Origin: an uncultured Opitutales bacterium
Lineage (GTDB): Bacteria > Verrucomicrobiota > Verrucomicrobiia > Opitutales > Intestinicryptomonadaceae
Reading direction: 5' to 3'
DNA length: 64,000 nucleotides
Assembly (NCBI GenBank): GCA_944390805.1
Contig: CALXQW010000041.1
Span: 1-64,000 of the forward strand
Position numbers and translations under genes: made by a program. Of the stretch, positions 1 to 8,949 are shown piece by piece. Below the pieces are notes generated by a model. That model was not told where the DNA came from. It worked only from the letters and a program-made list of their open reading frames with translations, and made no database searches. Numbering within the stretch: position 1 is the stretch's first letter; each line of letters starts with the position of its first letter.

Positions 1-529
1 AGGCCGCAAGTATCTTGCCTATCTCGCCGTTCTGGACGCGGGCTATGCCCTCGAGATAATGGTTGGCATAATGCCTCTGCGTTCCGCAAACTATGCAAAG
101 CCCCTTCTGGTCGGCAAGCTTGGCGACCTCTATCATCTGGTGCATCTGCGTTGCGTCGACACCCGCGGGCTTCTCCAAAAACGCATGCTTTCCCGATTCT
201 ATTATAATCTTTGCATGGCTCGGCCTAAATACAGGCGGAGTTGTGTCTATTACTATATCCAAATCAAGCGCGCACAGCTTCTGGGCACAATCCCATCCCC
301 AGAAAGATCTTTCCGGAGAGAAATTTAACCTCTTGGCAGAAGACTCCACCTTGCCTTTATTCCAGTGCCTTATGGAATTTAATATCCTGTCTGGCGCAGA
401 TTTGACCTTGTCTTCAAACAAATCTGCCAAAGCAACTATCTCAACATCCTCGCTGGCGTCGAGAGCGTTTGCCACGGCTCCGGTTCCCCTGCCGCCGCAG
501 CCTATGAGTCCTATCTTAAGTCTTGCCAT
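1..529 (-). CDS. Gfo/Idh/MocA family oxidoreductase, N-terminal part (cut by window edge)
   Basis: Translating the minus strand from the ATG at 529 gives 176 codons open to the window edge. The protein starts MARLKIGLIGCGGRGTGAVA, a Rossmann NAD(P)-binding fold with a GCGGRG loop. Near residue 134 it has the family's EKPAG motif, whose lysine is the usual catalytic residue. Members oxidise or reduce sugars and inositols. There is no signal peptide, so it should be cytoplasmic. It starts 22 bp after the exported isomerase-like gene ending at 552 and is probably its operon partner, a common pairing in sugar-catabolic loci. The substrate cannot be told and the C-terminal domain lies outside the window. 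Confidence 0.85.
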   Translation of the reverse strand, partial: MARLKIGLIGCGGRGTGAVANALDASEDVEIVALADLFEDKVKSAPDRILNSIRHWNKGKVESSAKRLNFSPERSFWGWDCAQKLCALDLDIVIDTTPPVFRPSHAKIIIESGKHAFLEKPAGVDATQMHQMIEVAKLADQKGLCIVCGTQRHYANHYLEGIARVQNGEIGKILAA

Positions 530-551
530 ATATAATTTCCTCCTTGTTAAA

Positions 552-1544
552 TTAGTCTAAATCTACCGCGCGATATGCATTTACAAGCTTGGCATCCCCG
601 GCTAGCGATGTATCGCTCTGACCGTGCTCCATGCCGTATAGCCCCTTATATCCCTTGGAATGTATGTGCTTGAAAACATTCTTGTAGTTTATCTCGCCCG
701 TCAGAGGCTCCTTGCGCCCCGGAACATCGCCTTGCTGAATATAGCCTATCTCGTCCCAAGCCATATCGATGTTCTCTATCAAATTACCCTCCGTAACCTG
801 CTGATGGTAAAGGTCGTCAAGTATCTTACAGCATGGGCTGGCTACCGCCTTGCATACAGCATAGGCCTGGGGAATCCTCTTAAGATAATATGCTGGATGA
901 TTCTTGATATTCAAAGGCTCCAATACCATAACAAGCCCAGTTTTCTCGCAGATACCCGAGCAGAACTTAAGATTTTCAACAACATTGGCAAACTGGTACT
1001 CCGGCTCCAGATTAGGTTCTTCCAAACCCGGAACAACAGTGCAGAACTTTGCATTTACGCGCTTTGCAACCTCAAGGGAGTCTTCCAGCTTTTTCTTGAA
1101 GATCTCGCGCACGGCGGCTTTATCGCGGGTACGGCTCTTAGCATCTGGCCTGAACCCCGTCCACATAGGGTTATTTTTGCAAGTCTCCATTCCAAGACCT
1201 ACAAAAACTCCCATTTCCATGCCGAGCTTTTCCATAGTCTTGGCTATCTCATTTTGAATCTCCAACGGACGATTGGGCATTCCGTTGTCTTCAAGGCTTC
1301 TAAAACCTAAGTCGTAGAAGAACTTAAGCTGGTCTGAAAAACTTATCTCTTTATAGGGTTTTTTGGTAAGGTTTTCAAGAGTAGCTCTCATCAGCCCAAA
1401 ATGCGGGGCAAATTTTAACTTGAATGGCTCCGATCCCAAATCGGCAGCGCCTCCCGCAGACGGAGCAGTCTGCGCTCCCGCTTTTGCAGCTACCATTCCA
1501 GCGGCCGCCACTGTTGCGGCTTTTACAAAACTTCTTCTTTCCAT
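552..1544 (-). CDS. Tat-exported sugar phosphate isomerase/epimerase family protein (TIM barrel)
   Basis: 330 residues. The N-terminus MERRSFVKAATVAAAG carries a twin-arginine motif (RRSFVK) and a hydrophobic stretch ending near AKAGA, so it is likely exported folded. The rest resembles the xylose-isomerase-like TIM barrels of the hydroxypyruvate isomerase group: GVFVGLGMET, KFCTVVPGL, VMVLEPLN, a late GDVPGRKEPLTGEINY and a closing YGMEHGQ segment that suits a metal-binding glutamate. An AAAGGA ribosome site lies about 12 bases before the ATG. It is followed after 22 bp by the Gfo/Idh/MocA oxidoreductase. Such exported pairs are frequent in Verrucomicrobiota and Planctomycetota. The reaction is not known; assignment is by fold. 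Confidence 0.8.
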   Translation of the reverse strand: MERRSFVKAATVAAAGMVAAKAGAQTAPSAGGAADLGSEPFKLKFAPHFGLMRATLENLTKKPYKEISFSDQLKFFYDLGFRSLEDNGMPNRPLEIQNEIAKTMEKLGMEMGVFVGLGMETCKNNPMWTGFRPDAKSRTRDKAAVREIFKKKLEDSLEVAKRVNAKFCTVVPGLEEPNLEPEYQFANVVENLKFCSGICEKTGLVMVLEPLNIKNHPAYYLKRIPQAYAVCKAVASPCCKILDDLYHQQVTEGNLIENIDMAWDEIGYIQQGDVPGRKEPLTGEINYKNVFKHIHSKGYKGLYGMEHGQSDTSLAGDAKLVNAYRAVDLD

Positions 1545-1732
1545 ATATAATAATTATCCTTTCAAATAAGAAATTTGTCTTGTTGAAAACTGAAAAAATA
1601 ATTTTCCATTTTCATTCACGCAACAAAATTTTTTACCAATATGCATAAAAGCGCCAAATTTATTGGTTTTTTAAACAAAAGCATACAAAAAAGCTTCTTG
1701 CCCTAATTAGATTGCGTATATAAATTTTAGGT

Positions 1733-4700
1733 ATGAAAAAATTCATGTCTATAATTCTTGCGGTATTTGTCTTTATACCCGCACTATATTCACAGACAGA
1801 TTCTTCAGTGGGTGGAAGAAAGGTAGGAGTTCAATGCTACACATTTAGGAGAAATACCCTTGAAGAGACTGTAAAAATGCTAAAAAGCACTCCGGTGAGA
1901 GTCCTTGAGGCCTGGGGCGGACAAAAGACGGGATTGGGCATAGATAAAAAATTTAATCCGGATCTCACTCAGGAAGAACGAGCAAAGATAGCTGGATTCT
2001 TAAAGGAAAACGGTTTTTCGCTAAACGGAATTTCCGCCCATGCAAAGACGAGGGAAGAAGCCGAAAAGCTCTTTGAGTTTGCCAGATACTTTGGCATAAA
2101 GGAGATAACATCAGAACCAACCGGAGAAATGGTAAATATATTTGACGAACTCTCCAAAAAGACCGGCGTAAAGGTGGCCTTTCACAATCACGACAATGAG
2201 GGCAAAAATAATTTCTATTACAATCCTTACGAGCTTCTCAGAGCCATAGAAGGAACAAGCATCATGGCTGTTCCAGACACCGGAAACTACGCAAGAGCCG
2301 GGGTAGATACCATAGCTGCACTCAAAGTTCTAAAGGGCAAGATAAGCAGCATTCATCTGAAGGATATATCTAAGTTTGGCATGTACACGAGGGGCAAATC
2401 TGTAGCCTACGGCAAGGGGATAATGAATGTTGCCGAAGTCCTGCGCGAGTTAGACTCTCAGGGTTTTGACGGGTACATATATCTCGAGGCCGGAGAACAG
2501 GCAAAAAGGCCTATGGAATATGTTTTGGATTCTTTAAAATTTCTCGAGAAGCACCCAAAAATGGCGATAGATGCAAAGCCGAGAAAAATTGCTGTGCAGA
2601 CAATGCCGTTCCGCCGCAGCTACACTCTTGAGGACACATTTTCTATAATAAGGAAGAACGATGTTGATTACGCGCAATGTTATCCCAGGCAGATAGTTTC
2701 GGAAGACTTGAACTTTGAGTTTTCGCCAGATATGCCGCGCGAGCGATGGGAAGACGTAAAGAGAACGATAGAATCCAGCGGTGTAAAGATAATAGGTTAT
2801 GGACCCATAAATGCCTTTACAGAGGCCGATGCGGAAAAGATTTTTGCATTTCTAAAATACTTTGAAATACCTGAGGTTATAACCGAATCCACCGGAGACG
2901 GTCTAAAGGCCATGGGCAAGATGTCCTTAAAGACCGGAATAAAAACCGGAATAAGAAGCAGAATAAAAAATCCCGCAACAAACAGATACTACGGCGCCAG
3001 AATACTCACCAGACTCATGCGTGAAAACCCCGGATGCCTTGCCGCCCCCGATACCGAACTGTGGGGAAGAAGCGGGATAGATTCGGTAAAGTCGCTGCGC
3101 TATCTGAAGGGGAAGATCTCAAGCATAACGCTGAAAAATGTTGCCGTATTCGATAAGATGTCCGACAATCCGGTGGTAGACTACGAAAGCGGAGAGATAA
3201 ACATTCCTGCAATTCTCGAAGAGCTCGACTCCCAAAATTTCGACGGCTACATAGTTATAAATCCGCCCGAGGAGAACACCATGGATATCTTGTCGGAATG
3301 TGTGGAATTCCTCGGCAAGCACCCCGCAAAGCCAAAGAGTTTTGCCGACAGAAAAATAGCAGTTCAGGGCTATACTTTCAGAAAATTCTCTGTTGAAAAG
3401 ACCGTAGAGATAATGAGAAAGCTCGGGGTTGAAAACATAGAGTTATTCCCCGGCCAGAGAGCGTTTGAAAATTCCGACGAGAAACTCTCTCACAAGGCGC
3501 CAAAGGAAGACTGGAAGAAATTTTCCGACATGTTGAAATCGGCGGGAATAAGAGCGGTATCATACGGTGTTACAAACTCAACAACGCCAGAAGAAGCGGA
3601 AAGAATCGCCGAATTTGCCGCCGCCCTTGGGATAGGACAAATCATAACAGAAAATACTGGAGAAAACCTAAGCATTCTTGCGCAAAAAGCCAAGGAGAAG
3701 GGAATAAAGGTTGGCATACACCATCATGCAAAAGATTCAAAGAAGAACAAATATTATGATCCAAACGTGATGGCTGAGACGGTATCTTCAACAGACAACG
3801 CATATGCAAATCCAGACATAGGGCACTGGGCAAGATGCGGAACAGACCCCATAGAAGCTCTTAGGAAGCTCGATGGAAAGATATTGTCTGTACACATAAA
3901 AGATCATTCAAAATTTGGAGACTTAAATAGCAAATGCACCGCATTCGGAGAGGGAGATTTAAACCTTCCGGAAATACTTGCCGAGCTCGACAGGCAAGGT
4001 TTCGACGGATACTATGTTTTGGAAAACGAACATATTCCAAACTCGCCTTACGAGACCTTGGAAAAGTGCATAGACTATCTGCATGCAAAGCCCATAGGCA
4101 AAGCCTATTTTAAAACTCCGCGAAAGATAGCCTTGCAGACTTATTCCTTTGGGAATCTTCCCTTCGACGAGGCTCTCGATAAGATCAACACACTGAACAT
4201 AGACACTCTTGAAGCCTACGGCAGGCAGGGTTTTGGACAGATCCTTACATCTGGAGAGAAGGTAAAGTTCGGCTACGATATGCCAAAGGAGCTTTGGCGC
4301 GGGGCCAAGAAGCTTGTGGAGGAGCGCAACATGCAGATAAAATTTGTAGGCACGCTATCTCCCAAGACGGAGGAAGAGGCGCGCAGACTCTTTGAGTTTG
4401 CCAGGGTTATGGGAGCCGACACCATCAACACAGAGGTTGTAGGCGACGAGCGCTGGACTTTCATGAACAAGCTTGCAAAGGAGTTTGGCATGCACATAAC
4501 CGTGCACAACCACGCGCTTAAGATAAGTGCCCAGAGCAAATATTACATGCCCGAAGTTGTAAAGGCTCTGACGGAAAAGTACGACCGTCTCAAGGTATGT
4601 CCCGACAACGGCCATTGGGCGCGCGCCAGGGTTGACAACGTGGAAGCCCTAAAGAAGCTGAGGGGAAGGATAGGCAACATACACCTTAAGGACATGACCG

Positions 4701-4894
4701 CCTTTGGAGATATGAATGCAAAGAGCGTAGTTTACGGACGAGGCGCGCTGAACATATCTGAAATACTTGGCGAGCTCGACAGGCAGGGCTTTGACGGATA
4801 CTGCATCATAGAGTACGAGGGCGATAGAAAAGTTGCTTTTGAATCAGTGCGTGCCTGTAAAGAGCTTCTCATGCTCTCTCCCACAAGGGACTAA
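1733..4894 (+). CDS. Secreted protein with four tandem xylose-isomerase-like TIM barrels
   Basis: 1053 residues: a signal peptide (MKKFMSIILAVFVFIPALYS) and then four consecutive copies of a sugar phosphate isomerase/epimerase barrel with a period near 256 residues. The copies open at GRKVGVQ (28), PRKIAVQ (283), DRKIAVQ (539) and PRKIALQ (796). Each ends with an ELD.Q.FDGY segment. Barrels 1, 3 and 4 keep the metal/active-site set: HNH or HHH at 151, 663 and 925; PD.G(N/H); (I/V)H(L/I)KD; and a final glutamate. Barrel 2 has RSR at 408-410, PDTEL, ITLKN and no final glutamate, so it is probably catalytically dead. It is divergent from the isomerase/oxidoreductase pair across a 189-bp spacer and likely acts in the periplasm on a sugar. 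Family proteins normally have one barrel. Confidence 0.85.
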   Translation: MKKFMSIILAVFVFIPALYSQTDSSVGGRKVGVQCYTFRRNTLEETVKMLKSTPVRVLEAWGGQKTGLGIDKKFNPDLTQEERAKIAGFLKENGFSLNGISAHAKTREEAEKLFEFARYFGIKEITSEPTGEMVNIFDELSKKTGVKVAFHNHDNEGKNNFYYNPYELLRAIEGTSIMAVPDTGNYARAGVDTIAALKVLKGKISSIHLKDISKFGMYTRGKSVAYGKGIMNVAEVLRELDSQGFDGYIYLEAGEQAKRPMEYVLDSLKFLEKHPKMAIDAKPRKIAVQTMPFRRSYTLEDTFSIIRKNDVDYAQCYPRQIVSEDLNFEFSPDMPRERWEDVKRTIESSGVKIIGYGPINAFTEADAEKIFAFLKYFEIPEVITESTGDGLKAMGKMSLKTGIKTGIRSRIKNPATNRYYGARILTRLMRENPGCLAAPDTELWGRSGIDSVKSLRYLKGKISSITLKNVAVFDKMSDNPVVDYESGEINIPAILEELDSQNFDGYIVINPPEENTMDILSECVEFLGKHPAKPKSFADRKIAVQGYTFRKFSVEKTVEIMRKLGVENIELFPGQRAFENSDEKLSHKAPKEDWKKFSDMLKSAGIRAVSYGVTNSTTPEEAERIAEFAAALGIGQIITENTGENLSILAQKAKEKGIKVGIHHHAKDSKKNKYYDPNVMAETVSSTDNAYANPDIGHWARCGTDPIEALRKLDGKILSVHIKDHSKFGDLNSKCTAFGEGDLNLPEILAELDRQGFDGYYVLENEHIPNSPYETLEKCIDYLHAKPIGKAYFKTPRKIALQTYSFGNLPFDEALDKINTLNIDTLEAYGRQGFGQILTSGEKVKFGYDMPKELWRGAKKLVEERNMQIKFVGTLSPKTEEEARRLFEFARVMGADTINTEVVGDERWTFMNKLAKEFGMHITVHNHALKISAQSKYYMPEVVKALTEKYDRLKVCPDNGHWARARVDNVEALKKLRGRIGNIHLKDMTAFGDMNAKSVVYGRGALNISEILGELDRQGFDGYCIIEYEGDRKVAFESVRACKELLMLSPTRD

Positions 4895-4921
4895 CGGTTC
4901 AATCTAAGACTGCCAATTCTG

Positions 4922-4968
4922 ATAAATAATGCGCGCGCCTAAGATCGGTGCGCGTATTATTTATTTTA
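4922..4968 (+). terminator. Hairpin terminator after the four-barrel gene
   Basis: A long inverted repeat, AAATAATGCGCGC against GCGCGTATTATTT with one G-T mismatch, lies 30 bases after the stop codon and is followed by TATTTTA. The remaining stretch to 5133 shows nothing recognisable apart from A/T-rich bases directly before the next start. Confidence 0.65.
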
Positions 4969-5133
4969 CAAACATAGATATCAAATTAAGCGGATAGTAA
5001 AAGAAACCGAATAAGATATCTGAATTTCCTGCCAGGCTTGAAAAGGAAATATTCTGCTCCAAACAGGCTCGAGAAGATTTCTTGGAAACAAATATTGGCT
5101 TGCGCATGAAAGGCAAAAAACTAATTTAAAATT

Positions 5134-5709
5134 ATGCGAAAAACTTTTGAGAGATTTTTATTATTAGGTTGTATTGCTCTTGGAGCAGTGCAGGTCAAGG
5201 CGCAATCTTTGGCCGACATGCAGCAGGACTTTGCCCTGATAAGGAGGGAAGTTGGCAATTTGCGTCTTGAGGTTGAACAGTTGAGAAGAGAAAACGATGC
5301 TTTAAAGCAAAAGGTAAGTGCAATAGAGAGTTCGTCGGCGGGGGCAGACCTTGTAAAGGCGCAGGTATCTGGCGCAAGAGCGGAGATGAACGCAAAGAAC
5401 GAGGCCCTAAAAAAGGAGATCATAGAGCAGGTAAAGAAGGAGATGGAGTCTATGGCGCGCCAGACAAATGCAAATATGCAAAAGCTTGCAAGTGCCATAG
5501 ATTCGCGTCCGCAGGCGGCGATGCCGGTGAGCTTTTCGGACGACTATCCCAAGACGGGCATACCTTATGTAGTTCAGAGCGGAGATACATTGGGTAAAAT
5601 AGCCAGAAAGTATTCGTCTCAGGTAAGGTGGATTCAGGACGCTAACAAGATTGCCGACCCAAACAGGGGTTTGCGCGTGGGCGATAAGATATTCATACCC
5701 CAAAAATAA
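5134..5709 (+). CDS. Secreted coiled-coil protein with a C-terminal LysM domain
   Basis: 191 residues. A signal peptide (about 1-23, ending VKA-Q) is followed by heptad-rich, charged helices (about 25-66 and 80-120) that predict a coiled coil. A single LysM domain occupies about 144-190 (YVVQSGDTLGKIARKYS to RVGDKIFIP). LysM domains bind N-acetylglucosamine in peptidoglycan, so this is most likely a periplasmic, wall-associated protein that oligomerises through the coiled coil. No enzymatic domain is visible. It lies 13 bp before parB on the same strand, and the parB ribosome site overlaps its stop codon, so the two are probably co-transcribed. The ATG has no clear Shine-Dalgarno sequence. 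Confidence 0.8.
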   Translation: MRKTFERFLLLGCIALGAVQVKAQSLADMQQDFALIRREVGNLRLEVEQLRRENDALKQKVSAIESSSAGADLVKAQVSGARAEMNAKNEALKKEIIEQVKKEMESMARQTNANMQKLASAIDSRPQAAMPVSFSDDYPKTGIPYVVQSGDTLGKIARKYSSQVRWIQDANKIADPNRGLRVGDKIFIPQK

Positions 5710-5722
5710 GGAGAACAGTAAT

Positions 5723-6667
5723 ATGTCCGCGGAACGGAAATCTTTAGGCAGGGGCTTAAGCTCAATAATAAAGGCGGGAATAAAAAAGCCCGCTGCACCG
5801 GAGGCTAAGAAGGCGGAGCCATCTCGCCAGCCGGAACAGCAGGTTGCGCAGTCTACATCTGGCGCTTTGAGGGGGCTTTTCAGCGAGATACTCACGGAAA
5901 AAATCACCTTAAGCCCGTATCAGGCAAGGAAAGATTTTCCGCAGGAGCAGATAGATGCCCTTGCTGAGTCTATAGCTTCAGAGGGGTTAATACAGCCAAT
6001 ACTTGTGCGTAAGACTAAAGACGGCGGCTATGAGCTCATTGCCGGAGAACGGCGTTTAAGGGCATGCAAGAAGCTTGGATTAAAGCGCATAGTTGCGTGC
6101 GTGCAGGAGGCAAGCGACGTATCCGCTGCGGTCAAGGGTCTGATAGAGAACTTGCAGAGGACAGATTTGAATCCCATGGAGGAGGCTCGTGGGTTGGCAA
6201 ATCTCATGGCAAATTTCCACCTTACGCAGGAATCTGTTGCGCAGAGGCTGGGCAAGAAACGCCCGTCGGTGGCAAACTCCCTCAGGCTGCTCACGTTGCC
6301 GGAGGAGATACAAGGCTATATAAGCACCGGCAGGTTAACGCAGGGGCATGCAAAGGCAATTTTAAGCATAGAGGACAAAACCCTGCATGTTCCGTTTGCG
6401 CGGCAGATTATAGAGCGAGACATGACAGTTAGAGCCGCGGAGGAAGCCGCACTGCGCTTCAAGAAGGAAGCATCCAGGGTGGGCACAAAAACCCGGGAAA
6501 AGGCCGCTCAAGACGCCGTGGTAAAAGATTTGCAAAAGAGAATTTCCCAAAGGCTTGGCGCGGCTGTTATACTCAATCATTCTCCCAAGAAAGGGAAAAT
6601 CATAATAGAGTATATAGGCAACGACGATCTCCAGCGCATACTTGAACTCATGGGGGTTCGCGCTTAA
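5723..6667 (+). CDS. parB: ParB/Spo0J chromosome partitioning protein
   Basis: 314 residues from the ATG at 5723, which follows an AAGGAGAA ribosome site; longer upstream readings run into the LysM gene. The start SLGRGLSSII is the usual ParB N-terminus, which in other species contacts ParA. The ParB/Srx fold covers about 55-130 with IAGERRLRA (CTP-binding motif) near 107-114, then IENLQRTDLNPMEEA near 141-155 and a helix-turn-helix at about 168-190 (TQESVAQRLGKKRPSVANSL). A short C-terminal dimer domain ends the protein. It should load at parS and organise the origin for segregation. No parA is adjacent, and I saw no parS consensus in the window. Confidence 0.93.
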   Translation: MSAERKSLGRGLSSIIKAGIKKPAAPEAKKAEPSRQPEQQVAQSTSGALRGLFSEILTEKITLSPYQARKDFPQEQIDALAESIASEGLIQPILVRKTKDGGYELIAGERRLRACKKLGLKRIVACVQEASDVSAAVKGLIENLQRTDLNPMEEARGLANLMANFHLTQESVAQRLGKKRPSVANSLRLLTLPEEIQGYISTGRLTQGHAKAILSIEDKTLHVPFARQIIERDMTVRAAEEAALRFKKEASRVGTKTREKAAQDAVVKDLQKRISQRLGAAVILNHSPKKGKIIIEYIGNDDLQRILELMGVRA

Positions 6668-6702
6668 GTTTGCGGGGAAAAGACAAAATTTTTTAGAGGG
6701 CT

Positions 6703-7752
6703 TTGCCGAAATTTTCGGATTCGGCAGAAAGTCTTTGCAAGTTGAAAGTGTCCAGAGGAATAAAGATTCGCACATTATTCATTGCGCTTGCGGTATCCTG
6801 CGCGGCGGGTGGGCATGTTTTTTGTGCGGGTCCACGTTCGAACGATTTCACACAGTCCAACATCACTTTAAAGAAGGACGAGATGGAAAAGAAGAAGTGG
6901 ACACCAGAAACACTCAATCAGGATTGGACAAAGCAATTTGAGAAAAAGTCTTTCAAGACAGACGCCGACGCAAGTTCAATTACAAACCGCAAGGCAAACT
7001 TGGGGGAGGGCTTGGAAGCAAAAGAGATGTTGAAGAGTGGGAATGACTTATCCGGCAGGCAATATGTTGTTCCGCAGTACGGAGAGACTCTTTCCGACAA
7101 GAAATGGGTTGCCCCTGAAAATTCCGCGCTTCCCCGCAATCTGGACAGAACTCTGAACAAGGAATATTCAGGCTCTATAGATTTCAGCCAAAAGAATCTG
7201 AGCGACATAAACAAGCAATACGTAGAGCGCATGGGGGAGATTCAGGAGAATACCATGCGCGAGCTAAACAAGTTTTTCTCCAGGGACGACTTTCAAGACG
7301 GCGGAGTTCCTATAACAAAGGCGGGATCGCAAGACAACGCCATGACCCCCAAGACAGACAGTCTGCTTGACATGATAGGGCTTGGCTCATCTACCGATGT
7401 CGGCAGGCCCACAATACAGCTCGACAAATCTGGGGCTTTCGGTGCATTTACGGGTAAAAGAAGAGCGTCTGAAGATTACAATTCAAATACGAGCTCTTCA
7501 GAAAATGTCTCCAATTCAGAAAAGAGTACGGCATATACTGCTGCCAGAAACTATCAGCAAGTTTCTCCACCGCCGAGCAAGAATGCCGTCAGCGCGGCAT
7601 TGAACAAGCCGCGCACAGCTCCCGTAGACGACGGAAAAGTGAAAATTGCGGAAAGAAAGATAGACACAAGAAACTACAAGGGTTCTTTCTTTGGACTGCC
7701 CAAAGAACTGCAAAGCGGAGAGGCAAAAGTAGAGGTAAAAGTAAACCGTTAA
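6703..7752 (+). CDS. Secreted protein of unknown function
   Basis: Up to 349 residues. The first codon at 6703 is TTG; in-frame TTG (6742) and GTG (6748) codons give a more typical signal peptide (SRGIKIRTLFIALAVSCAAG, ending HVFCAG), so the true start is uncertain. The mature part is hydrophilic and low-complexity, rich in Lys, Asn and Ser, with no repeat or domain I recognise. There are no further membrane segments. It follows parB by 35 bp on the same strand and may be transcribed with it, but nothing ties it to partitioning. Probably a lineage-specific periplasmic protein. Confidence 0.6.
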   Translation: MPKFSDSAESLCKLKVSRGIKIRTLFIALAVSCAAGGHVFCAGPRSNDFTQSNITLKKDEMEKKKWTPETLNQDWTKQFEKKSFKTDADASSITNRKANLGEGLEAKEMLKSGNDLSGRQYVVPQYGETLSDKKWVAPENSALPRNLDRTLNKEYSGSIDFSQKNLSDINKQYVERMGEIQENTMRELNKFFSRDDFQDGGVPITKAGSQDNAMTPKTDSLLDMIGLGSSTDVGRPTIQLDKSGAFGAFTGKRRASEDYNSNTSSSENVSNSEKSTAYTAARNYQQVSPPPSKNAVSAALNKPRTAPVDDGKVKIAERKIDTRNYKGSFFGLPKELQSGEAKVEVKVNR

Positions 7753-8082
7753 CTCTTCCGCAAAAGCATTCGACACAAACTCTATGTTTCAACAAGAGAT
7801 TTTATTATTTCCCGCAAAATATTTATCTAAAGAAGCAGGCAGGCTTTCTTACAACAAATACGGCGCTATCTACTATATTATATTATTAAATATTAAGAAA
7901 CATTTTGCTGATAAGATCAGATTTTCCGCGCGCAAAAAACTTTGCAAACACAAAATACTTACCCCAAAAGAACTTTACACAAACATTGCCACAAAAAATT
8001 AGGTGCAGACAAAATCTGCGGCAGATAAAAGTTTACTGAGGTTGCCAACAATAAAAGCCCCACAAATAAGATGGGTATAGTT
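7753..8082. other. 330-bp intergenic region between convergent genes
   Basis: AT-rich spacer between a plus-strand gene ending at 7752 and prmC ending at 8083. The only open frame (7784-8002) has no ribosome site and unconvincing composition. A small GCAGA/TCTGC hairpin lies at about 8004-8018 without a T-run. I see no RNA gene. Confidence 0.5.
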
Positions 8083-8943
8083 TCAATCTTTTTTGTGCAA
8101 GAAGAGGAATCTTTCCCTGCGGGACAAATCTTCCTGAACATCTGAGCAAAAGTCAGAAGAAAACTCCGATGCAAGCAATCCAGGCTGCCCCACCCCGCAC
8201 TCAAAAGCGGCAAGTCCGCCGGCTGCAAGATGAGGTTTTAAGCCGCTTATTATAAGCCGCAAATCTCCAATTCCTCCGCAAGAGCCAACAAGAGCCCCTT
8301 TAGGGTCAAAGAGGCGCACCTCGGGCTGCGCAGAGGCATATTCCTCCTCAGACAAATACGGAGGATTAGAAACTATCATGTCGAATTTATCCCCGTCTTT
8401 TATCGGTTCAAACCACCTGCCCTCAAGAAATTCAACCCTGTCTGAAAGCGAACATAAAGAGGCGTTTTCACGGGCAAGAGAGAGCGCTTCCGCGCTTAAG
8501 TCAGTGGCAACAACACGCGCGTTTTTGTAATGTGAGCAAAGAGCAAGGGCTATCGCGCCGCTGCCCGTACCTAAATCAAGTATCTTAAGAGGAACGGTTG
8601 AGTCTGGAAAATATCTTTCAGTTATAATTTCGCAAAGTTCCTCAGTCTCGTGCCTGGGAATCAGCGCGCGGGCATCGCACTTAAGACGCAAGCCAAAGAA
8701 GTCAACATCGCCCAAAATATGCTGGAGAGGCTCGCGAGATACCCTGCGGCGGGCGTATTGCCTGAAAACATCAAGAACATTCTCCATCAAAGGCTCGTCG
8801 AATCGCAAAAATAAATCGAGCCGACGACACCCCATAGCTTTGGCAAGAAGAGCTTGTGCGTCAAACTTGGCATTAGGCACGCCCTTCTTCTCAAAGTATG
8901 CGGCGCACTTATCCAGAACCTCTACAACGCTCTGCAAGGCCAT
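8083..8943 (-). CDS. prmC: Peptide chain release factor N5-glutamine methyltransferase PrmC
   Basis: 286 residues, normal length. An N-terminal helical domain (about 1-90) is followed by a class I S-adenosylmethionine methyltransferase domain: LIPRHETEE near 94, the SAM loop LDLGTGSGAIAL at 122-133, and the NPPY motif at 193-196 that presents the glutamine amide. It methylates the GGQ glutamine of release factors. The gene starts 6 bp after the stop of prfA, the common prfA-prmC arrangement, so substrate and modifying enzyme are made together. Confidence 0.93.
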   Translation of the reverse strand: MALQSVVEVLDKCAAYFEKKGVPNAKFDAQALLAKAMGCRRLDLFLRFDEPLMENVLDVFRQYARRRVSREPLQHILGDVDFFGLRLKCDARALIPRHETEELCEIITERYFPDSTVPLKILDLGTGSGAIALALCSHYKNARVVATDLSAEALSLARENASLCSLSDRVEFLEGRWFEPIKDGDKFDMIVSNPPYLSEEEYASAQPEVRLFDPKGALVGSCGGIGDLRLIISGLKPHLAAGGLAAFECGVGQPGLLASEFSSDFCSDVQEDLSRRERFLFLHKKD

Positions 8944-8949
8944 AAGCCT

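Noticed and set aside
5134..7752. parS sites near parB
   Set aside because: Found no match to the TGTTTCACGTGAAACA consensus; TGTTTCA near 7785 is only half of it.
7784..8002. 72-codon frame after the secreted unknown
   Set aside because: AT-rich, low-complexity translation, no ribosome site, no family resemblance.
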